From positions 148,292-212,291 of the forward strand of contig JAIRRS010000152.1 in assembly GCA_031255855.1 (NCBI GenBank): 64,000 nt of DNA. Reading direction: 5' to 3'. The stretch comes from Tannerellaceae bacterium. GTDB taxonomy: Bacteria > Bacteroidota > Bacteroidia > Bacteroidales > Tannerellaceae. The translations under genes and the position numbers were made by a program. This document shows, piece after piece, positions 18,638-28,718 of this stretch. Position 1 is the stretch's first letter. Every line of letters starts with the position of its first letter. The notes under the pieces were generated by a model. The model saw nothing but the letters and a program-made list of their open reading frames with translations, was not told the origin of the DNA and did no database searches.

Positions 18638-21600
18638 ATGGAAGAAAGATGTCGTACATTTCGAAAATTACCCTTAAAGCTTAGCCAGCTTGTGATTGTT
18701 GCAGCCTTTCTGCTGACACATTGCCTTCCGGCGATAGCGCAGACAGGCATTAGGGTAACAGGAGTAGTAACTTCGGATGCCGACGGCTTGCCTCTGATTG
18801 GGGTAAACGTTATTCAACGAGGAACTACAAACGGTACAGTTACCAACTTTGATGGGAACTATGAATTGACCGTTCCGGTTAATTCAACACTCGAATTTTC
18901 GTATATTGGCCATACAAACCAGCAGGTAACCGTTACTGCCGGACGCTCCCAATATAACATCGTGATGAAAGAAGGCTCCCAATCACTCGACGAAGTAGTG
19001 GTAGTGGGCTACGGTGTGCAGAAAAAGAAACTCGTTACCGGAGCAACCGTGCAGGTAGGAGGAGACGATCTTCAAAAACTGAGTACTATCTCAGCCTTTA
19101 GCGCTTTACAAAGCCAGACGCCGGGTGTTAATATCACGCAAATATCAGGTATGCCGGGCGAAGGTTTTAAAGTCAATATCCGTGGGGTAAGTACGATTGG
19201 TAATTCGGATCCTTTGTATGTAATTGACGGAATCAGCGGTGGTAACCTAAACAATCTGAACCCTGCCGATATCGAATCGATTGATGTATTAAAAGACGCT
19301 GCTTCTTCGGCTATTTACGGTTCACGCGGCGCCAATGGAGTTATCCTTATTACAACGAAAAGAGGTAAGACCGGAAAACCCCAGGTGAGTTACGATGGAT
19401 ATGTGGGAGTTCAAAATCCATATAAAATGCCTGCTCTGTTGAATGCGAGGGAATATATGGCTATTCAGGATGAAACCCGTATAAATGAAGGTAATATCGC
19501 GTACAACTGGGAAAACGAACTACCTATATATCTATATGATAGCATTATGGATGGAAGTTGGAATGGCACAAATTGGGCGGAAGAGTTCCGGCATAAAGAT
19601 GCTTTGATTCAAAACCACGCCATCAACATATTAGGAGGTGGCGAAACGTCCCAGTTTTCTTTAGGATTTTCTTATGCCGACCAGGATGGTATTTTAGGCC
19701 AACCAACAACAACCAATCATACCAGGTATACGGCCCGTATTAACTCAGACCATATTGTATATAAGGTAGGCGATTTGAATGTGATCAAAATAGGACAGAC
19801 GCTAAATTATGGACATCGTTCGAGAAGCGGCGCCCAGGGGATTGGGAATATCTTTTGGAATGACTTTCATAATATGCTTGTAGGAAGTCCTTTATTACCG
19901 GTTTACAATAAAGAAGGCGATTGGTATATGCAGAAAGATAAAGTAGAAGAAGGCTGGAACTTGCAAGGTTCTATTGGAAATCCGATGGCAGATTACGCGT
20001 TAGGTTCGCGTTCGATGAACGATTCAAGGAATTTTGAACTTCGCTCAAGTGCATATGTAGAGATACAACCGATACAAAATCTTATTCTCCGTTCACAATT
20101 CGGATACAACAGTAGTTCGTGGACTTCCCGTAGCTATAATGGATCCCGTCAAATATCTACCACGAGTGAGGTGCCTTTGGATCGCGTGAGCCAAAGCGCC
20201 GGCGGAGGATATGATATTGCTTGGACGAACACAATAAATTATAACTTTGATATTAATCAAGAACATTCGTTCGGGGTTATGCTTGGACAAGAAATAATTA
20301 AGTCCGGAATGGGTGTGAATCTTGAATTAGGAATCGACCGTTCATTATTCCCAGGCTCATTCAAACATGCGTATATTAATAATACCAATGCCCAAGCGTT
20401 GAATGAAGTGGCAACCCGTAGAGGCGATCCATGGGGTATGGGACGCATGGCCTCATTCTTTGGCCGTATGGAATATAACTATAAGGAAACATACATGGCA
20501 ACGATTACATTACGCGCGGACGGTTCCAGCAACTTTGCGCGCGGACACCGCTGGGGATATTTCCCTTCCGTGTCGGCCGGATGGATTATCTCTAACGAAG
20601 GATTCTTTGACTCGCTCAGAAATAGCGGATTCGATTATTTGAGGCTTCGTGGCAGTTGGGGGCAGAATGGTAACCAATCTATTGATAATTTTCAATATTT
20701 GGCAACGATAGCTATGGATGATCAGAATGCCTATTATTTTGGAGAAAACAAAGAAACCCCTACCCAAGGAGCTTATGCGGATATACTTCCTAATAATGAA
20801 ATATCCTGGGAAACCGCAGAAATGATTGACGTAGGTCTGGACGTCCGTTTCTTAAGTTCACGTTTAGGCGTTGTTTTTGATTGGTACAGACGAAACAAAA
20901 AAGATTGGTTAGTCAGGGCGCCCCAATTGGCCTCTTATGGTACGAATGCGCCATTTATTAATGGAGGTGATTTGAGGAATCAAGGGTTTGAACTTTCTTT
21001 GGACTGGAATGACAGAGTTGGCGATTTTACTTATGGGGCAAATATTAATTTTTCCAAATTTACAAATAAAGTGACCCGTATTGCAAACTCGGAAGGAATT
21101 ATCCACGGCCCGGCAAATGTTTTAAGCCAGGGAACTACGGAAATGTTCCGTGCCCAGGTGGGAGAACCCATCGGCTTCTTCTGGGGATATAAAACAGAAG
21201 GAATTTTCCAGAATCAAGCACAAATAGAATCTTACAGAGCCGCGGGTAAAGGCGTTTTAGACACCGCCCAGCCAGGCGATGTCATTTTTGCAGACGCCAA
21301 TGGCGATGGTTCTATTTCAGACGCAGACAAGGTGAATATAGGAGATCCGAATCCTGATTTCACGGCCGGTTTATCATTGAATTTTGGTTACAAAGGCTTT
21401 GACCTCTCATTAACAGCCTATGGGCAGTTTGGTTTCCAGATAGCTAAATCATACCGTTCCTTTGCCGACAGTCCGTTACAGAATTACACAACGGATATTT
21501 TCGGACGCTGGTATGGTGAAGGAACATCCAATAAGTTGCCGCGTTTAACGTCAGGCAGCCATACTAACTGGCAAAATGTTTCGGATATTTATATCGAGGA

Positions 21601-21841
21601 TGGGGATTTCGTGAAATTGCAAAATATCACCATAGGATATGATTTCAAAAAATTGTTCCCAAAGATGCCTTTAGGACAAGCACGCCTGTACGTAACCGCC
21701 CAAAACGTGTTTACAATAACCGGTTATTCCGGTCTTGATCCGGAAATTGGATATAGTGATTATAACTGGTCGAAAAATATAGACCTGGGATTCTATCCAA
21801 GTCCAAGAACTTATATGGTAGGTGTAAATTTGAAATTCTAA
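18638..21841 (+). CDS. SusC/RagA-family TonB-dependent outer-membrane transporter
   Basis: This 1067-residue outer-membrane barrel has a signal peptide (about 1-35, hydrophobic core VIVAAFLLTHCLPAIAQ) and a carboxypeptidase-regulatory-like domain (about 36-112, GVVTSDADGLPLIGVNVIQR). The SusC-type TonB-box region DEVVVVGYG lies at 118-126, the plug at about 130-240 (VNIRGVSTIGNSDPLYVIDG, then DAASSAIYGSRGANGVILIT) and the barrel runs to the terminal aromatic residue of GVNLKF. It lacks an N-terminal STN domain, so signalling to an anti-sigma factor is not expected. It pairs with the SusD product 13 bases downstream to import a ligand across the outer membrane. The ligand is unknown: the operon contains no glycoside hydrolase or protease gene. 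Confidence 0.96.
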   Translation: MEERCRTFRKLPLKLSQLVIVAAFLLTHCLPAIAQTGIRVTGVVTSDADGLPLIGVNVIQRGTTNGTVTNFDGNYELTVPVNSTLEFSYIGHTNQQVTVTAGRSQYNIVMKEGSQSLDEVVVVGYGVQKKKLVTGATVQVGGDDLQKLSTISAFSALQSQTPGVNITQISGMPGEGFKVNIRGVSTIGNSDPLYVIDGISGGNLNNLNPADIESIDVLKDAASSAIYGSRGANGVILITTKRGKTGKPQVSYDGYVGVQNPYKMPALLNAREYMAIQDETRINEGNIAYNWENELPIYLYDSIMDGSWNGTNWAEEFRHKDALIQNHAINILGGGETSQFSLGFSYADQDGILGQPTTTNHTRYTARINSDHIVYKVGDLNVIKIGQTLNYGHRSRSGAQGIGNIFWNDFHNMLVGSPLLPVYNKEGDWYMQKDKVEEGWNLQGSIGNPMADYALGSRSMNDSRNFELRSSAYVEIQPIQNLILRSQFGYNSSSWTSRSYNGSRQISTTSEVPLDRVSQSAGGGYDIAWTNTINYNFDINQEHSFGVMLGQEIIKSGMGVNLELGIDRSLFPGSFKHAYINNTNAQALNEVATRRGDPWGMGRMASFFGRMEYNYKETYMATITLRADGSSNFARGHRWGYFPSVSAGWIISNEGFFDSLRNSGFDYLRLRGSWGQNGNQSIDNFQYLATIAMDDQNAYYFGENKETPTQGAYADILPNNEISWETAEMIDVGLDVRFLSSRLGVVFDWYRRNKKDWLVRAPQLASYGTNAPFINGGDLRNQGFELSLDWNDRVGDFTYGANINFSKFTNKVTRIANSEGIIHGPANVLSQGTTEMFRAQVGEPIGFFWGYKTEGIFQNQAQIESYRAAGKGVLDTAQPGDVIFADANGDGSISDADKVNIGDPNPDFTAGLSLNFGYKGFDLSLTAYGQFGFQIAKSYRSFADSPLQNYTTDIFGRWYGEGTSNKLPRLTSGSHTNWQNVSDIYIEDGDFVKLQNITIGYDFKKLFPKMPLGQARLYVTAQNVFTITGYSGLDPEIGYSDYNWSKNIDLGFYPSPRTYMVGVNLKF

Positions 21842-21854
21842 TTAAAGAACATTC

Positions 21855-23573
21855 ATGAAAAAAATATTATTTTTTACAGTGGCAGCTTTAATGTTTATGG
21901 GCTGCGAAAGTTTTCTGGATACGGAAAACCTGACGAAGAAAGATACGACGAATTTCCCTTCTACCTTCGAGGATGCCAATCAAATGGTTACGGGTATCTA
22001 TTCTACTTTAAGTATGGCAATTTCGAATCCTCAGACAAGTTATTTTTATGCGGCGGAGCTGGCTGCGGACGATCGTTTTGGCGGAGGGGGCGAAAATGAT
22101 AAACTCATGCAGGCGATAGATAAATTGATGAATTCGGAACCTGATATGTTTAAAACATTCTGGGAAGCCCGCTATAGAGGATTATTCAGAGCCAATATGG
22201 CATTGGAAACATTAGACAATTGCGAGGTAGATGTTGCCACGTTGAACAAATATAAAGGGGAAGCCTATTTCCTCCGTGCTTATTTCTTGCATGAATTAGC
22301 TGAAATGTTTGGTGAAGTGCCATTGGTATTATCAACAGAACCTCTTAATATTCCCAAAACGAATATCGATTTAATATATGGACAGATCGCTTACGATTTG
22401 CAACAAGCAATTAGTTTATTACCGGCAGTTAAATATAATACGATAGAGTCGGGCCATGCAACCAAATGGGCGGCTGAGGCTCTTATGGCTCGTGTATTCT
22501 TATTTTATACGGGCTTTTACAATAAGTCGGATTTTCCGTTAGGGGATGGGACAGGCGAAGCCAATTCGGGAACAGTAACGAAGCAACAAGTAATCGATTG
22601 GGTGGATGATTGTATAGCGAATAGCGGACACAATTTAATAGATGACTACCGCCGTATATGGGCTTATTCCAATCAATTTACAGCTCCCGAATATGAATTT
22701 GTGAAAGATTTGGCGGATGCCGGTAAAACCTGGATAGTAGATGGCAACATGAATATGGAACATGTATTTGTAGTGAAATGTTCGAAAATGGCCGACTGGG
22801 GTACCATTACGGGTTATTCAAATCAATATTTGATTCACTTTGGACTTCGTGCCGATAACGGCGGCGAAGATACATTCCCGTTTGGCGTAGGTTGGGGCGC
22901 GGGTCCTGTCAATCCAACCCTTTGGGCCGACTGGGAAAAAGCAGAACCCAATGATATACGCCGTAAAGCTTCCATTCTGAGTGTGGAAGATGAAACGAAG
23001 AACTTTATCCTCGGCGCCGACAAACAAATGGAAGAAGCCGGTTTCTGGCAAAAGAAATTCTTGACAGTCCGTGCTCATGATGCTGATGGAAATTTGAAGA
23101 ATACATTTGCGACTCTGCAATGGGGCCGGGAAGATGATAATTTTCAATTGGGCCATGTACAAGATCATATCGTCATTCGTTTTGCCGATGTATTATTAAT
23201 GCAATCCGAATTGAAAGGAGACGCCGAAGGGATGAATAAAGTTCGAATCCGTGCCGGATTATCTGCTAAAGGGTATTCCCTGGATGCGTTAAAGAATGAA
23301 CGGCGTTTTGAATTAGCCTTTGAAGGACGCCGATGGGCGGATATTCGGCGGTGGGGAGACGCCGCAATACTTTTAGCCCGGCAAGAAGGAGTAACTGTTT
23401 ATAACAGAGGTTTACCGGATGTAATGAAAGCTTTTGGCGGCGGCTATACCAAACGTTACCAAGAGACAAATGGATTTTTCCCAATCCCTCTCTCTGAAAT
23501 TGATTTGTCGGAAGGTATATTGGAACAAAATGCCGGTTGGGGAATCGCGACTGCGGAATTTCCCGGTTGGTAA
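21855..23573 (+). CDS. SusD/RagB-family surface lipoprotein
   Basis: This 572-residue lipoprotein has a signal peptide ending in lipobox MFMGC (C17). The SusD fold is indicated by the N-terminal FLDTENLTKKDTTNFPSTFE segment, the TPR-like helices containing YKGEAYFLRAYFLHELAEMFG near 135 and the C-terminal signature NERRFELAFEGRRWADIRRW near 485. It should lie on the outer face of the outer membrane and act as the hinged lid of the SusC barrel encoded upstream. Length is typical (500-600 residues). The sequence alone does not reveal the ligand. Confidence 0.96.
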   Translation: MKKILFFTVAALMFMGCESFLDTENLTKKDTTNFPSTFEDANQMVTGIYSTLSMAISNPQTSYFYAAELAADDRFGGGGENDKLMQAIDKLMNSEPDMFKTFWEARYRGLFRANMALETLDNCEVDVATLNKYKGEAYFLRAYFLHELAEMFGEVPLVLSTEPLNIPKTNIDLIYGQIAYDLQQAISLLPAVKYNTIESGHATKWAAEALMARVFLFYTGFYNKSDFPLGDGTGEANSGTVTKQQVIDWVDDCIANSGHNLIDDYRRIWAYSNQFTAPEYEFVKDLADAGKTWIVDGNMNMEHVFVVKCSKMADWGTITGYSNQYLIHFGLRADNGGEDTFPFGVGWGAGPVNPTLWADWEKAEPNDIRRKASILSVEDETKNFILGADKQMEEAGFWQKKFLTVRAHDADGNLKNTFATLQWGREDDNFQLGHVQDHIVIRFADVLLMQSELKGDAEGMNKVRIRAGLSAKGYSLDALKNERRFELAFEGRRWADIRRWGDAAILLARQEGVTVYNRGLPDVMKAFGGGYTKRYQETNGFFPIPLSEIDLSEGILEQNAGWGIATAEFPGW

Positions 23574-23607
23574 TGGAATAAAAGTTTAATGTAAAAAATC
23601 AAACAAT

Positions 23608-24933
23608 ATGAATAAATCGATCATATATTCTATTTTGATGGGATTGTTACTGTTCGTAAGTTGCGACCCGATTGAAAATAGAGATAAAATGACAGGCGCC
23701 ATTACTGCCGAACAACTGGATGTAACAGCGACTCCTCTTGTAGTGGATGGCATAAGATCCAATAAAATTATATTGGAAAACCACAGTCCTATATTATCGC
23801 AATGGGATTACGGAATGGGAACGACCAACAAAGCCTATGATGAAGTTTTAGTCTCTGCCGTAGGTGATATGGTGATTAAATTTTCCGGTCGTAACGGAGA
23901 TGGGACAACGATTACAAAAGACCTTCTTGTAAATGTGGAATCCATTGTATTCGAAGTAGTAGGAATGGATAAATTCATTGGTGATGGTTCCAAAACATGG
24001 GTTTGGGATGAATGGACGAATGAACGCGGATTTGATGGTCCGGGTGTCTACCCGTATGGTATAGGTGGTTCTGTTGCGGATAAATCGCCAGCTTGGTGGG
24101 GACTTAAATACGGAACATTTGATGAAAACGACGCTACAATGACTTTTGCCTTAGACGGCGGCGCCATCTTTACTAAAACATTGGGCGACGGCACACAGCA
24201 AAAAGGTACGTTCTCATTTAATATGAGCAAGAAAATTGCAGACTGGTCTCAAGGTATCCTCACGTTAAAAGGAGCAACCATCCCTTATCCGAAATCCATG
24301 AACAATGGAGGGGGAGACGCGTATGAATTTTATATCCTCGTGCTGGAAGACGACCAACTGGTATTGTCTACTGTGACAGGTAATGAAATACGTGATGACG
24401 TTGGACCATGGAGCCATGAAGTAAATATCTGGATGTTCCGTCCGGAAGGTTATACCTCTTTCGATGGTTCTGCTCAAACCGAATTATTGACCGGCGGGAC
24501 AGAAAAAACCTGGACATGGACAGGAGGAGACGCTTGGGGCAACAATGCGGTTGATGCCAGCGGACCCGGATGGTGGATCGTACGAACCGCCGATGTCGAC
24601 GGCCAAGCTCCCGGCGACGGGCAAGGCGCAACAATGGTATTCAGTAGCGATGGAAAGATGGTTAAGAATAAGAATACCGGCGAATCAATAGAAGGTAGCT
24701 TTAGTATAGGCGCTCCTGTTTCAGAAAAATGGACTATTGGGACACTTAAAACGAAAGATGTAACCGTTCTTTGCGGTGTTGCCGGAAATTTTGCGGATGA
24801 AGGCTATGAGGATGGGAAAATGCCCGTATATCAATATGGCATCATTGAGCTTTCCGAAACGAAAATGGTGTTAGGCTTTAATAATCCGAACGGCTCTGAA
24901 GGCTGGTATTGGATATTTGGAGCACAGGAATAA
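23608..24933 (+). CDS. SusE/F-position surface lipoprotein with two Trp-rich repeats
   Basis: This 441-residue lipoprotein has the lipobox LFVSC with C19. An N-terminal PKD-like or Ig-like domain (about 30-115) is followed by two related modules. Module 1 starts FIGDGSKTWVWDEW, and module 2 starts LLTGGTEKTWTWTGGDAW. Each then has a Gly-Trp-Trp element (AWWGLKYG, GWWIVRTA), a strand with MTFALDGG or MVFSSDGK, and a closing aromatic segment (NIWMFRPEG, GWYWIFG). The internal duplication is visible by eye. Its place after SusCD is that of surface ligand-binding proteins (SusE/SusF, SGBP), and repeated exposed Trp would suit glycan or aromatic ligands. I do not recognise a named family. A terminator-like hairpin follows at 24951-24993. 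Confidence 0.75.
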   Translation: MNKSIIYSILMGLLLFVSCDPIENRDKMTGAITAEQLDVTATPLVVDGIRSNKIILENHSPILSQWDYGMGTTNKAYDEVLVSAVGDMVIKFSGRNGDGTTITKDLLVNVESIVFEVVGMDKFIGDGSKTWVWDEWTNERGFDGPGVYPYGIGGSVADKSPAWWGLKYGTFDENDATMTFALDGGAIFTKTLGDGTQQKGTFSFNMSKKIADWSQGILTLKGATIPYPKSMNNGGGDAYEFYILVLEDDQLVLSTVTGNEIRDDVGPWSHEVNIWMFRPEGYTSFDGSAQTELLTGGTEKTWTWTGGDAWGNNAVDASGPGWWIVRTADVDGQAPGDGQGATMVFSSDGKMVKNKNTGESIEGSFSIGAPVSEKWTIGTLKTKDVTVLCGVAGNFADEGYEDGKMPVYQYGIIELSETKMVLGFNNPNGSEGWYWIFGAQE

Positions 24934-24950
24934 GAGTTGTACAGGTTAAT

Positions 24951-24993
24951 AAAAACACGGCAATGTCTTTTGAAGAATATTGTCGTGTTTTTT
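24951..24993 (+). terminator. Hairpin and T tract after the surface lipoprotein gene
   Basis: AACACGGCAAT pairs with ATTGTCGTGTT (one wobble) and a run of T follows. It may partly separate susCD from the DUF4369/DUF6057 genes, leaving those downstream less expressed. Confidence 0.7.
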
Positions 24994-25018
24994 ATAAATA
25001 AATGAAAATGGATGTTAT

Positions 25019-25633
25019 ATGAAAAAAAGCTTGTTTTTAGTTTCAATCTTGCTTTTCGTTGGTTGCAATGATAAAAACAACTATATGGAAATCAATGGTG
25101 AACTCCGTACGGATAAAGGCTTTAATGATGAAGTGATTTACCTGCTTCCGGTGGGCGGCAATAATACTTCGTCGGCCAACAAAGATTCGGCTATTGTGAA
25201 AGATGGACGGTTTGCGATCCGGCGGAAGGCGGATTCTGCTTATATAGCCATGCTCCGTACTAAAAACCCCTTGCAATCTTATTTTCTTCAACCTCTATTG
25301 GTCGCTATCGAACCGGGGACATTGGAAGTGAGGCTTGATTCGGTGAGCTATTCGAACGGAACGCCTTTGAATAATAGATTACAAACGTGGAAAGAAAAAA
25401 AGAGCTCTTTTGATTATGAAGAATACCGTTTGCGCCAACTTTTCCGTAAAGCGGAAGATTCGGAAAAAGCAGTATTGGAAGCACAATTGGCTCAGAATGG
25501 TAAGGAATATTCCGAATATAATTTTAACTTTGTAAGAGAGAATAAGGATAATCCGGTTGGCCGGTTTATATATAGTATGACTAAATTCCTGTTCACTGAA
25601 GAACAAAGAAAAACATTAGACATGCCTGAATGA
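25019..25633 (+). CDS. DUF4369-like lipoprotein
   Basis: This is a 204-residue protein with a short signal peptide and lipobox LFVGC (C16). The rest resembles the DUF4369 domain, often the N-terminal part of Bacteroidetes thioredoxin-like proteins: beta strands YMEINGELRTDKGFNDEVIYL and KDSAIVKDGRFAIRRK, then EPGTLEVRLDSVSYSNGTPLNNRLQTW and an amphipathic helix with many Glu and Lys. No thioredoxin domain or CxxC is present, so this is a stand-alone form. Its stop overlaps the start of the DUF6057 gene (ATGA at 25630-25633), so the two are translationally coupled. The role is unknown, but the coupling and CxxCH proteins nearby suggest an envelope redox or haem-protein function. Confidence 0.7.
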   Translation: MKKSLFLVSILLFVGCNDKNNYMEINGELRTDKGFNDEVIYLLPVGGNNTSSANKDSAIVKDGRFAIRRKADSAYIAMLRTKNPLQSYFLQPLLVAIEPGTLEVRLDSVSYSNGTPLNNRLQTWKEKKSSFDYEEYRLRQLFRKAEDSEKAVLEAQLAQNGKEYSEYNFNFVRENKDNPVGRFIYSMTKFLFTEEQRKTLDMPE

Positions 25634-27240
25634 CGATAGAGAGAAGAGAAATATGGACACGAATAATTACAGCCTTTGTCTTTGCTGTATGTTGTTTTTC
25701 TTTTTTCCAGTTTCTTCTTCCGTATCATTTATTTTTTAAGGAACAAACACAGTTGTTCCTGTTAACTGCCGAATATTTCATTTCTTATTTCGAAAAGCCA
25801 GCCAGCCTGGCTGCTTATATAGGCGATTTTTTAACCCAATTCTTTTATTTGCGCGGTGGTGGAGCCGTTACGATAACAATCGTATTGTTGGTTGAATGGT
25901 GGTTGGTGGTTGTCCTGTTGGAAAGAACCGGATTGAAAAAGAAGGTTTCATTGCTCGCTTTGATTCCTGTCCTTTTCGACGGCATCCTGCATTGTGAATT
26001 GTTTTATTCCCTTTCCATATCAGTAGCGGTCATTCTTGTCTTGTTTAGCTTTCTTGTATATACCTGGATTCAAAATAAATGGAGGATGTTGGTCTATGGG
26101 ATTCTAATACTTCCTTTGCTTTATGTTATTTCCGGAGCTGTTTTTCTCTTATTTCCCTTGTTGGTAATCATATATGAAATAAACAAACGCAGGGTACGGC
26201 CTCTTTATTGGTTGCTTTTGACAGGAATAGCGGCTGTATTCCCATACCTGATGAAACAAGTTTATTTGCTGACAATTAAACAGGCATATCGCTACCCATT
26301 GGCCACCCTTGGAATGAGAGGGGTGAATTTCACTCGTGAAAAGGTACTGGCTTTGTCGTCGGAAGCCTATTTCGGGAACTGGGAGAGAGTGTATGAGTTG
26401 GCCAATGAAGATAAACTATCCAATTTCGTTGCCACGTATTATGCCAATATCGCTTTATCAAAGCGCAATGAATTGCCCGATAAGCTGTTGGATTATTACC
26501 AACCGTTTTCACAAGGACTGTTTCTGGAAGTTGGCCCCAATTCCAATTGGATCGATATATTTTTCAGCAGTGATGTCTTTTTTCATTTGGGAGATATGAA
26601 TATGGCGCAACATTCGGCTATGTTGGGGAAGATATTCTCTCCGAAACACCGGAGTTCGAGAATGATAAAACGCCTGGCGGAGATTAATTTGGTAAATAAC
26701 GACTCGACAGCCACGCGTAAGTATTTGCGAATACTGGAAGCTACCTGGTTTCACCGGAAATGGGCCGTAGAGCATGAGCGGATGCTTACCGGGAAAACGG
26801 AAGATTATCCTTGGCTGAAAGCGAAACGTTCGCAAATTCCGACATACGATGCTTTGCGGTTATCGTCTGATTATCCGGCTGCATTGAATGTTTTGATAGA
26901 AAGTAATCCGGATAATACATATGCGTTGGATTACCTGCTTTGTTTCTATTTGCTTAACAAAGATATCCGTTCGTTTGGCGAGGTGTTTGATAAGTGGTGC
27001 AAAGGCAAATCATATCGCAAGCCTGACTTATATTATCAGGCATTGCTTATCAAATTGGTGGCATCGCAAGCGACCCAAAAGGAAGTAGCAAGCTATGCTA
27101 TTCCTGCAACTATGATGAATGATTTCTTGGAATATACCCGTATTTATGAACAATCGAACGGGGATTTGGAACAACTGCGCAGACGTTTTGGCGCTACGTA
27201 TTGGTTTTATTATCATTTTGCCCGTATGCAAAAGCAATGA
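25630..27240 (+). CDS. DUF6057-like membrane protein, cassette copy 1
   Basis: This 536-residue protein has six to eight membrane helices in its first 260 residues (FAVCCFSFFQFLLPYHLFF, VTITIVLLVEWWLVVVLLE, SVAVILVLFSFLVYTWI, GILILPLLYVISGAVFLLF). The C-terminal half is soluble and helical, TPR-like, ending with the conserved aromatic motif FGATYWFYYHF. It matches the plan of proteins labelled DUF6057. Copy 2 (28719-30485) shares the YLLTAEYF/LFTSDYLAET-type first loop, the sequence LVNNDSTATRKYLRILEATWFHRKWA versus its counterpart, and the C-terminal motif. It overlaps both neighbours by ATGA junctions, so it is translationally coupled to the DUF4369 and haem-propeller genes. Its function is unknown. 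Confidence 0.8.
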   Translation: MTIERREIWTRIITAFVFAVCCFSFFQFLLPYHLFFKEQTQLFLLTAEYFISYFEKPASLAAYIGDFLTQFFYLRGGGAVTITIVLLVEWWLVVVLLERTGLKKKVSLLALIPVLFDGILHCELFYSLSISVAVILVLFSFLVYTWIQNKWRMLVYGILILPLLYVISGAVFLLFPLLVIIYEINKRRVRPLYWLLLTGIAAVFPYLMKQVYLLTIKQAYRYPLATLGMRGVNFTREKVLALSSEAYFGNWERVYELANEDKLSNFVATYYANIALSKRNELPDKLLDYYQPFSQGLFLEVGPNSNWIDIFFSSDVFFHLGDMNMAQHSAMLGKIFSPKHRSSRMIKRLAEINLVNNDSTATRKYLRILEATWFHRKWAVEHERMLTGKTEDYPWLKAKRSQIPTYDALRLSSDYPAALNVLIESNPDNTYALDYLLCFYLLNKDIRSFGEVFDKWCKGKSYRKPDLYYQALLIKLVASQATQKEVASYAIPATMMNDFLEYTRIYEQSNGDLEQLRRRFGATYWFYYHFARMQKQ

Positions 27241-28706
27241 AACACATTAGGATATATATAGTATTAATGATCACTTGCCTGTTAACCTCGGGATGCCGGT
27301 TTTCACGGAATGTTACTGTGTCGGATGAATTGCCTCCTATTTATCCCGACTACACGAATGTGACCATACCTTATAATATCGCGCCGCTCAATTTCCTGCT
27401 GCGTAACAAACCGGAAGCTGTGGAAATACGCCTGAAAGGTTCTTCAAAAGAATTATTAATTCGTGATAGTTATAAAGTGCAGTTTGCCCCAAAAACTTGG
27501 AAATCATTATTAGAAGCGGAAAAAGGACATACGATAACGGTCGGAATAACCGTAAAATCCGGTAAGGAATGGATACAGTATGCCCCCTTCGAATGGCATG
27601 TGGTAGCCGACAAGATAGACCCATACCTGAGCTACCGTTTGATAGAGCCCGGCTACGAGGTTTGGAATGCCATCCAACTAAGGGAGCGAAACCTGGAGAA
27701 TTTTGCGGAGACGGTGGTTGCGGATAATAACCTGACAGAGAATGCGTGCATGAATTGCCATACATACGGAAACCAAGACCCGGCATTATCTTTTTTCCAT
27801 TTAAGGGGAGCAAAAGGAGGAACGATATTAAACCGGAACGGACAATTACGGAAGCTTGATACAAAAGCAGGCAATATGACTTCATCGGTGGTTTACGGAA
27901 ACTTCCATCCCTCCGGACGGTTTGGCGTATTTTCAACAAATAATATCATTCCGGCATTTCATACCCATCGCAACGAACGGCTGGAAGTATATGATACCGA
28001 GTCGGAAATTGTGGTTATCGACTTTAACGAAAACCGTGTGATTCCATTCCCTCCTGATACGGTGGAGAGAAAACCATTCCGTACATTCCCTGTCTTTTCG
28101 GCTCAAGGAACGTCTGTTTATTATTGTGAGGCGCCTTATGTGCCGTTGCCGGATAGTATACATTCCCTGATGTATAGTTTATGCAGGATTGATTTCGACC
28201 CGTCTGCTTGTACGTTCGGAAACAGGGTAGATACGTTGTTCGATGCTTTTGAAACCGGTAAATCAGTATGTCACCTTAAAACATCACCCGACGGGAAATA
28301 TATCATGTATACCGTTGCCGATTATGGCACATTCCCTATCTGGCGCCGAGAGACTGATTTGGAGATGATTGACCTGGAAAGCGGAGAAATAAACCACTTG
28401 GAAGCGGTAAATGCCGGTTGCTCGGATACATACCATAGTTGGTCGTCCGGTAGCCGTTGGTTTGTTTTTGCCAGTAAACGAGACGACGGAATCTATGGCA
28501 AACCTTATTTCAGTTATATCGACTCTTTAGGTGTGGCGCATAAACCGTTTGTTTTACCCCAACGCGACCCGGCCTTTTATGATTATACTCTCAAATCATA
28601 TAATATACCTGAGTTGTCAAAAGGGAAGTTGCCTTTTACGGCACGTGATATTGAACGTATTTATTACGGAATGGATGCCGAAAAATTGGAATTCGCTGGG
28701 AAATAA
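27237..28706 (+). CDS. TolB-like propeller lipoprotein with one CxxCH haem motif, cassette copy 1
   Basis: This is a 489-residue protein. The start at 27237 overlaps the upstream stop (ATGA), whereas the longer frame from 27201 lacks a signal peptide. A lipobox LTSGC (C20) follows a hydrophobic segment. An N-terminal beta domain (about 25-140) precedes CMNCH at 171-175, a single c-type haem attachment site. After it come WD40/PD40-type blades (FHPSGRFGVFSTN, SPDGKYIMYTVADYG, YHSWSSGSRWFVFASKRDDG). The protein is therefore likely a membrane-anchored periplasmic or surface protein with one covalently bound haem. Copy 2 at 30495-31967 has the same order of parts. The electron partner and ligand are unknown; haem attachment would need a cytochrome c maturation system, which is not in this window. 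Confidence 0.82.
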   Translation: MKHIRIYIVLMITCLLTSGCRFSRNVTVSDELPPIYPDYTNVTIPYNIAPLNFLLRNKPEAVEIRLKGSSKELLIRDSYKVQFAPKTWKSLLEAEKGHTITVGITVKSGKEWIQYAPFEWHVVADKIDPYLSYRLIEPGYEVWNAIQLRERNLENFAETVVADNNLTENACMNCHTYGNQDPALSFFHLRGAKGGTILNRNGQLRKLDTKAGNMTSSVVYGNFHPSGRFGVFSTNNIIPAFHTHRNERLEVYDTESEIVVIDFNENRVIPFPPDTVERKPFRTFPVFSAQGTSVYYCEAPYVPLPDSIHSLMYSLCRIDFDPSACTFGNRVDTLFDAFETGKSVCHLKTSPDGKYIMYTVADYGTFPIWRRETDLEMIDLESGEINHLEAVNAGCSDTYHSWSSGSRWFVFASKRDDGIYGKPYFSYIDSLGVAHKPFVLPQRDPAFYDYTLKSYNIPELSKGKLPFTARDIERIYYGMDAEKLEFAGK

Positions 28707-28718
28707 TTACGTTGTCAT

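Noticed and set aside
27201..27236. Upstream ATG as the start of haem-propeller copy 1
   Set aside because: It would add residues before the lipoprotein signal peptide; ATG 27237 overlaps the preceding stop and starts the signal.
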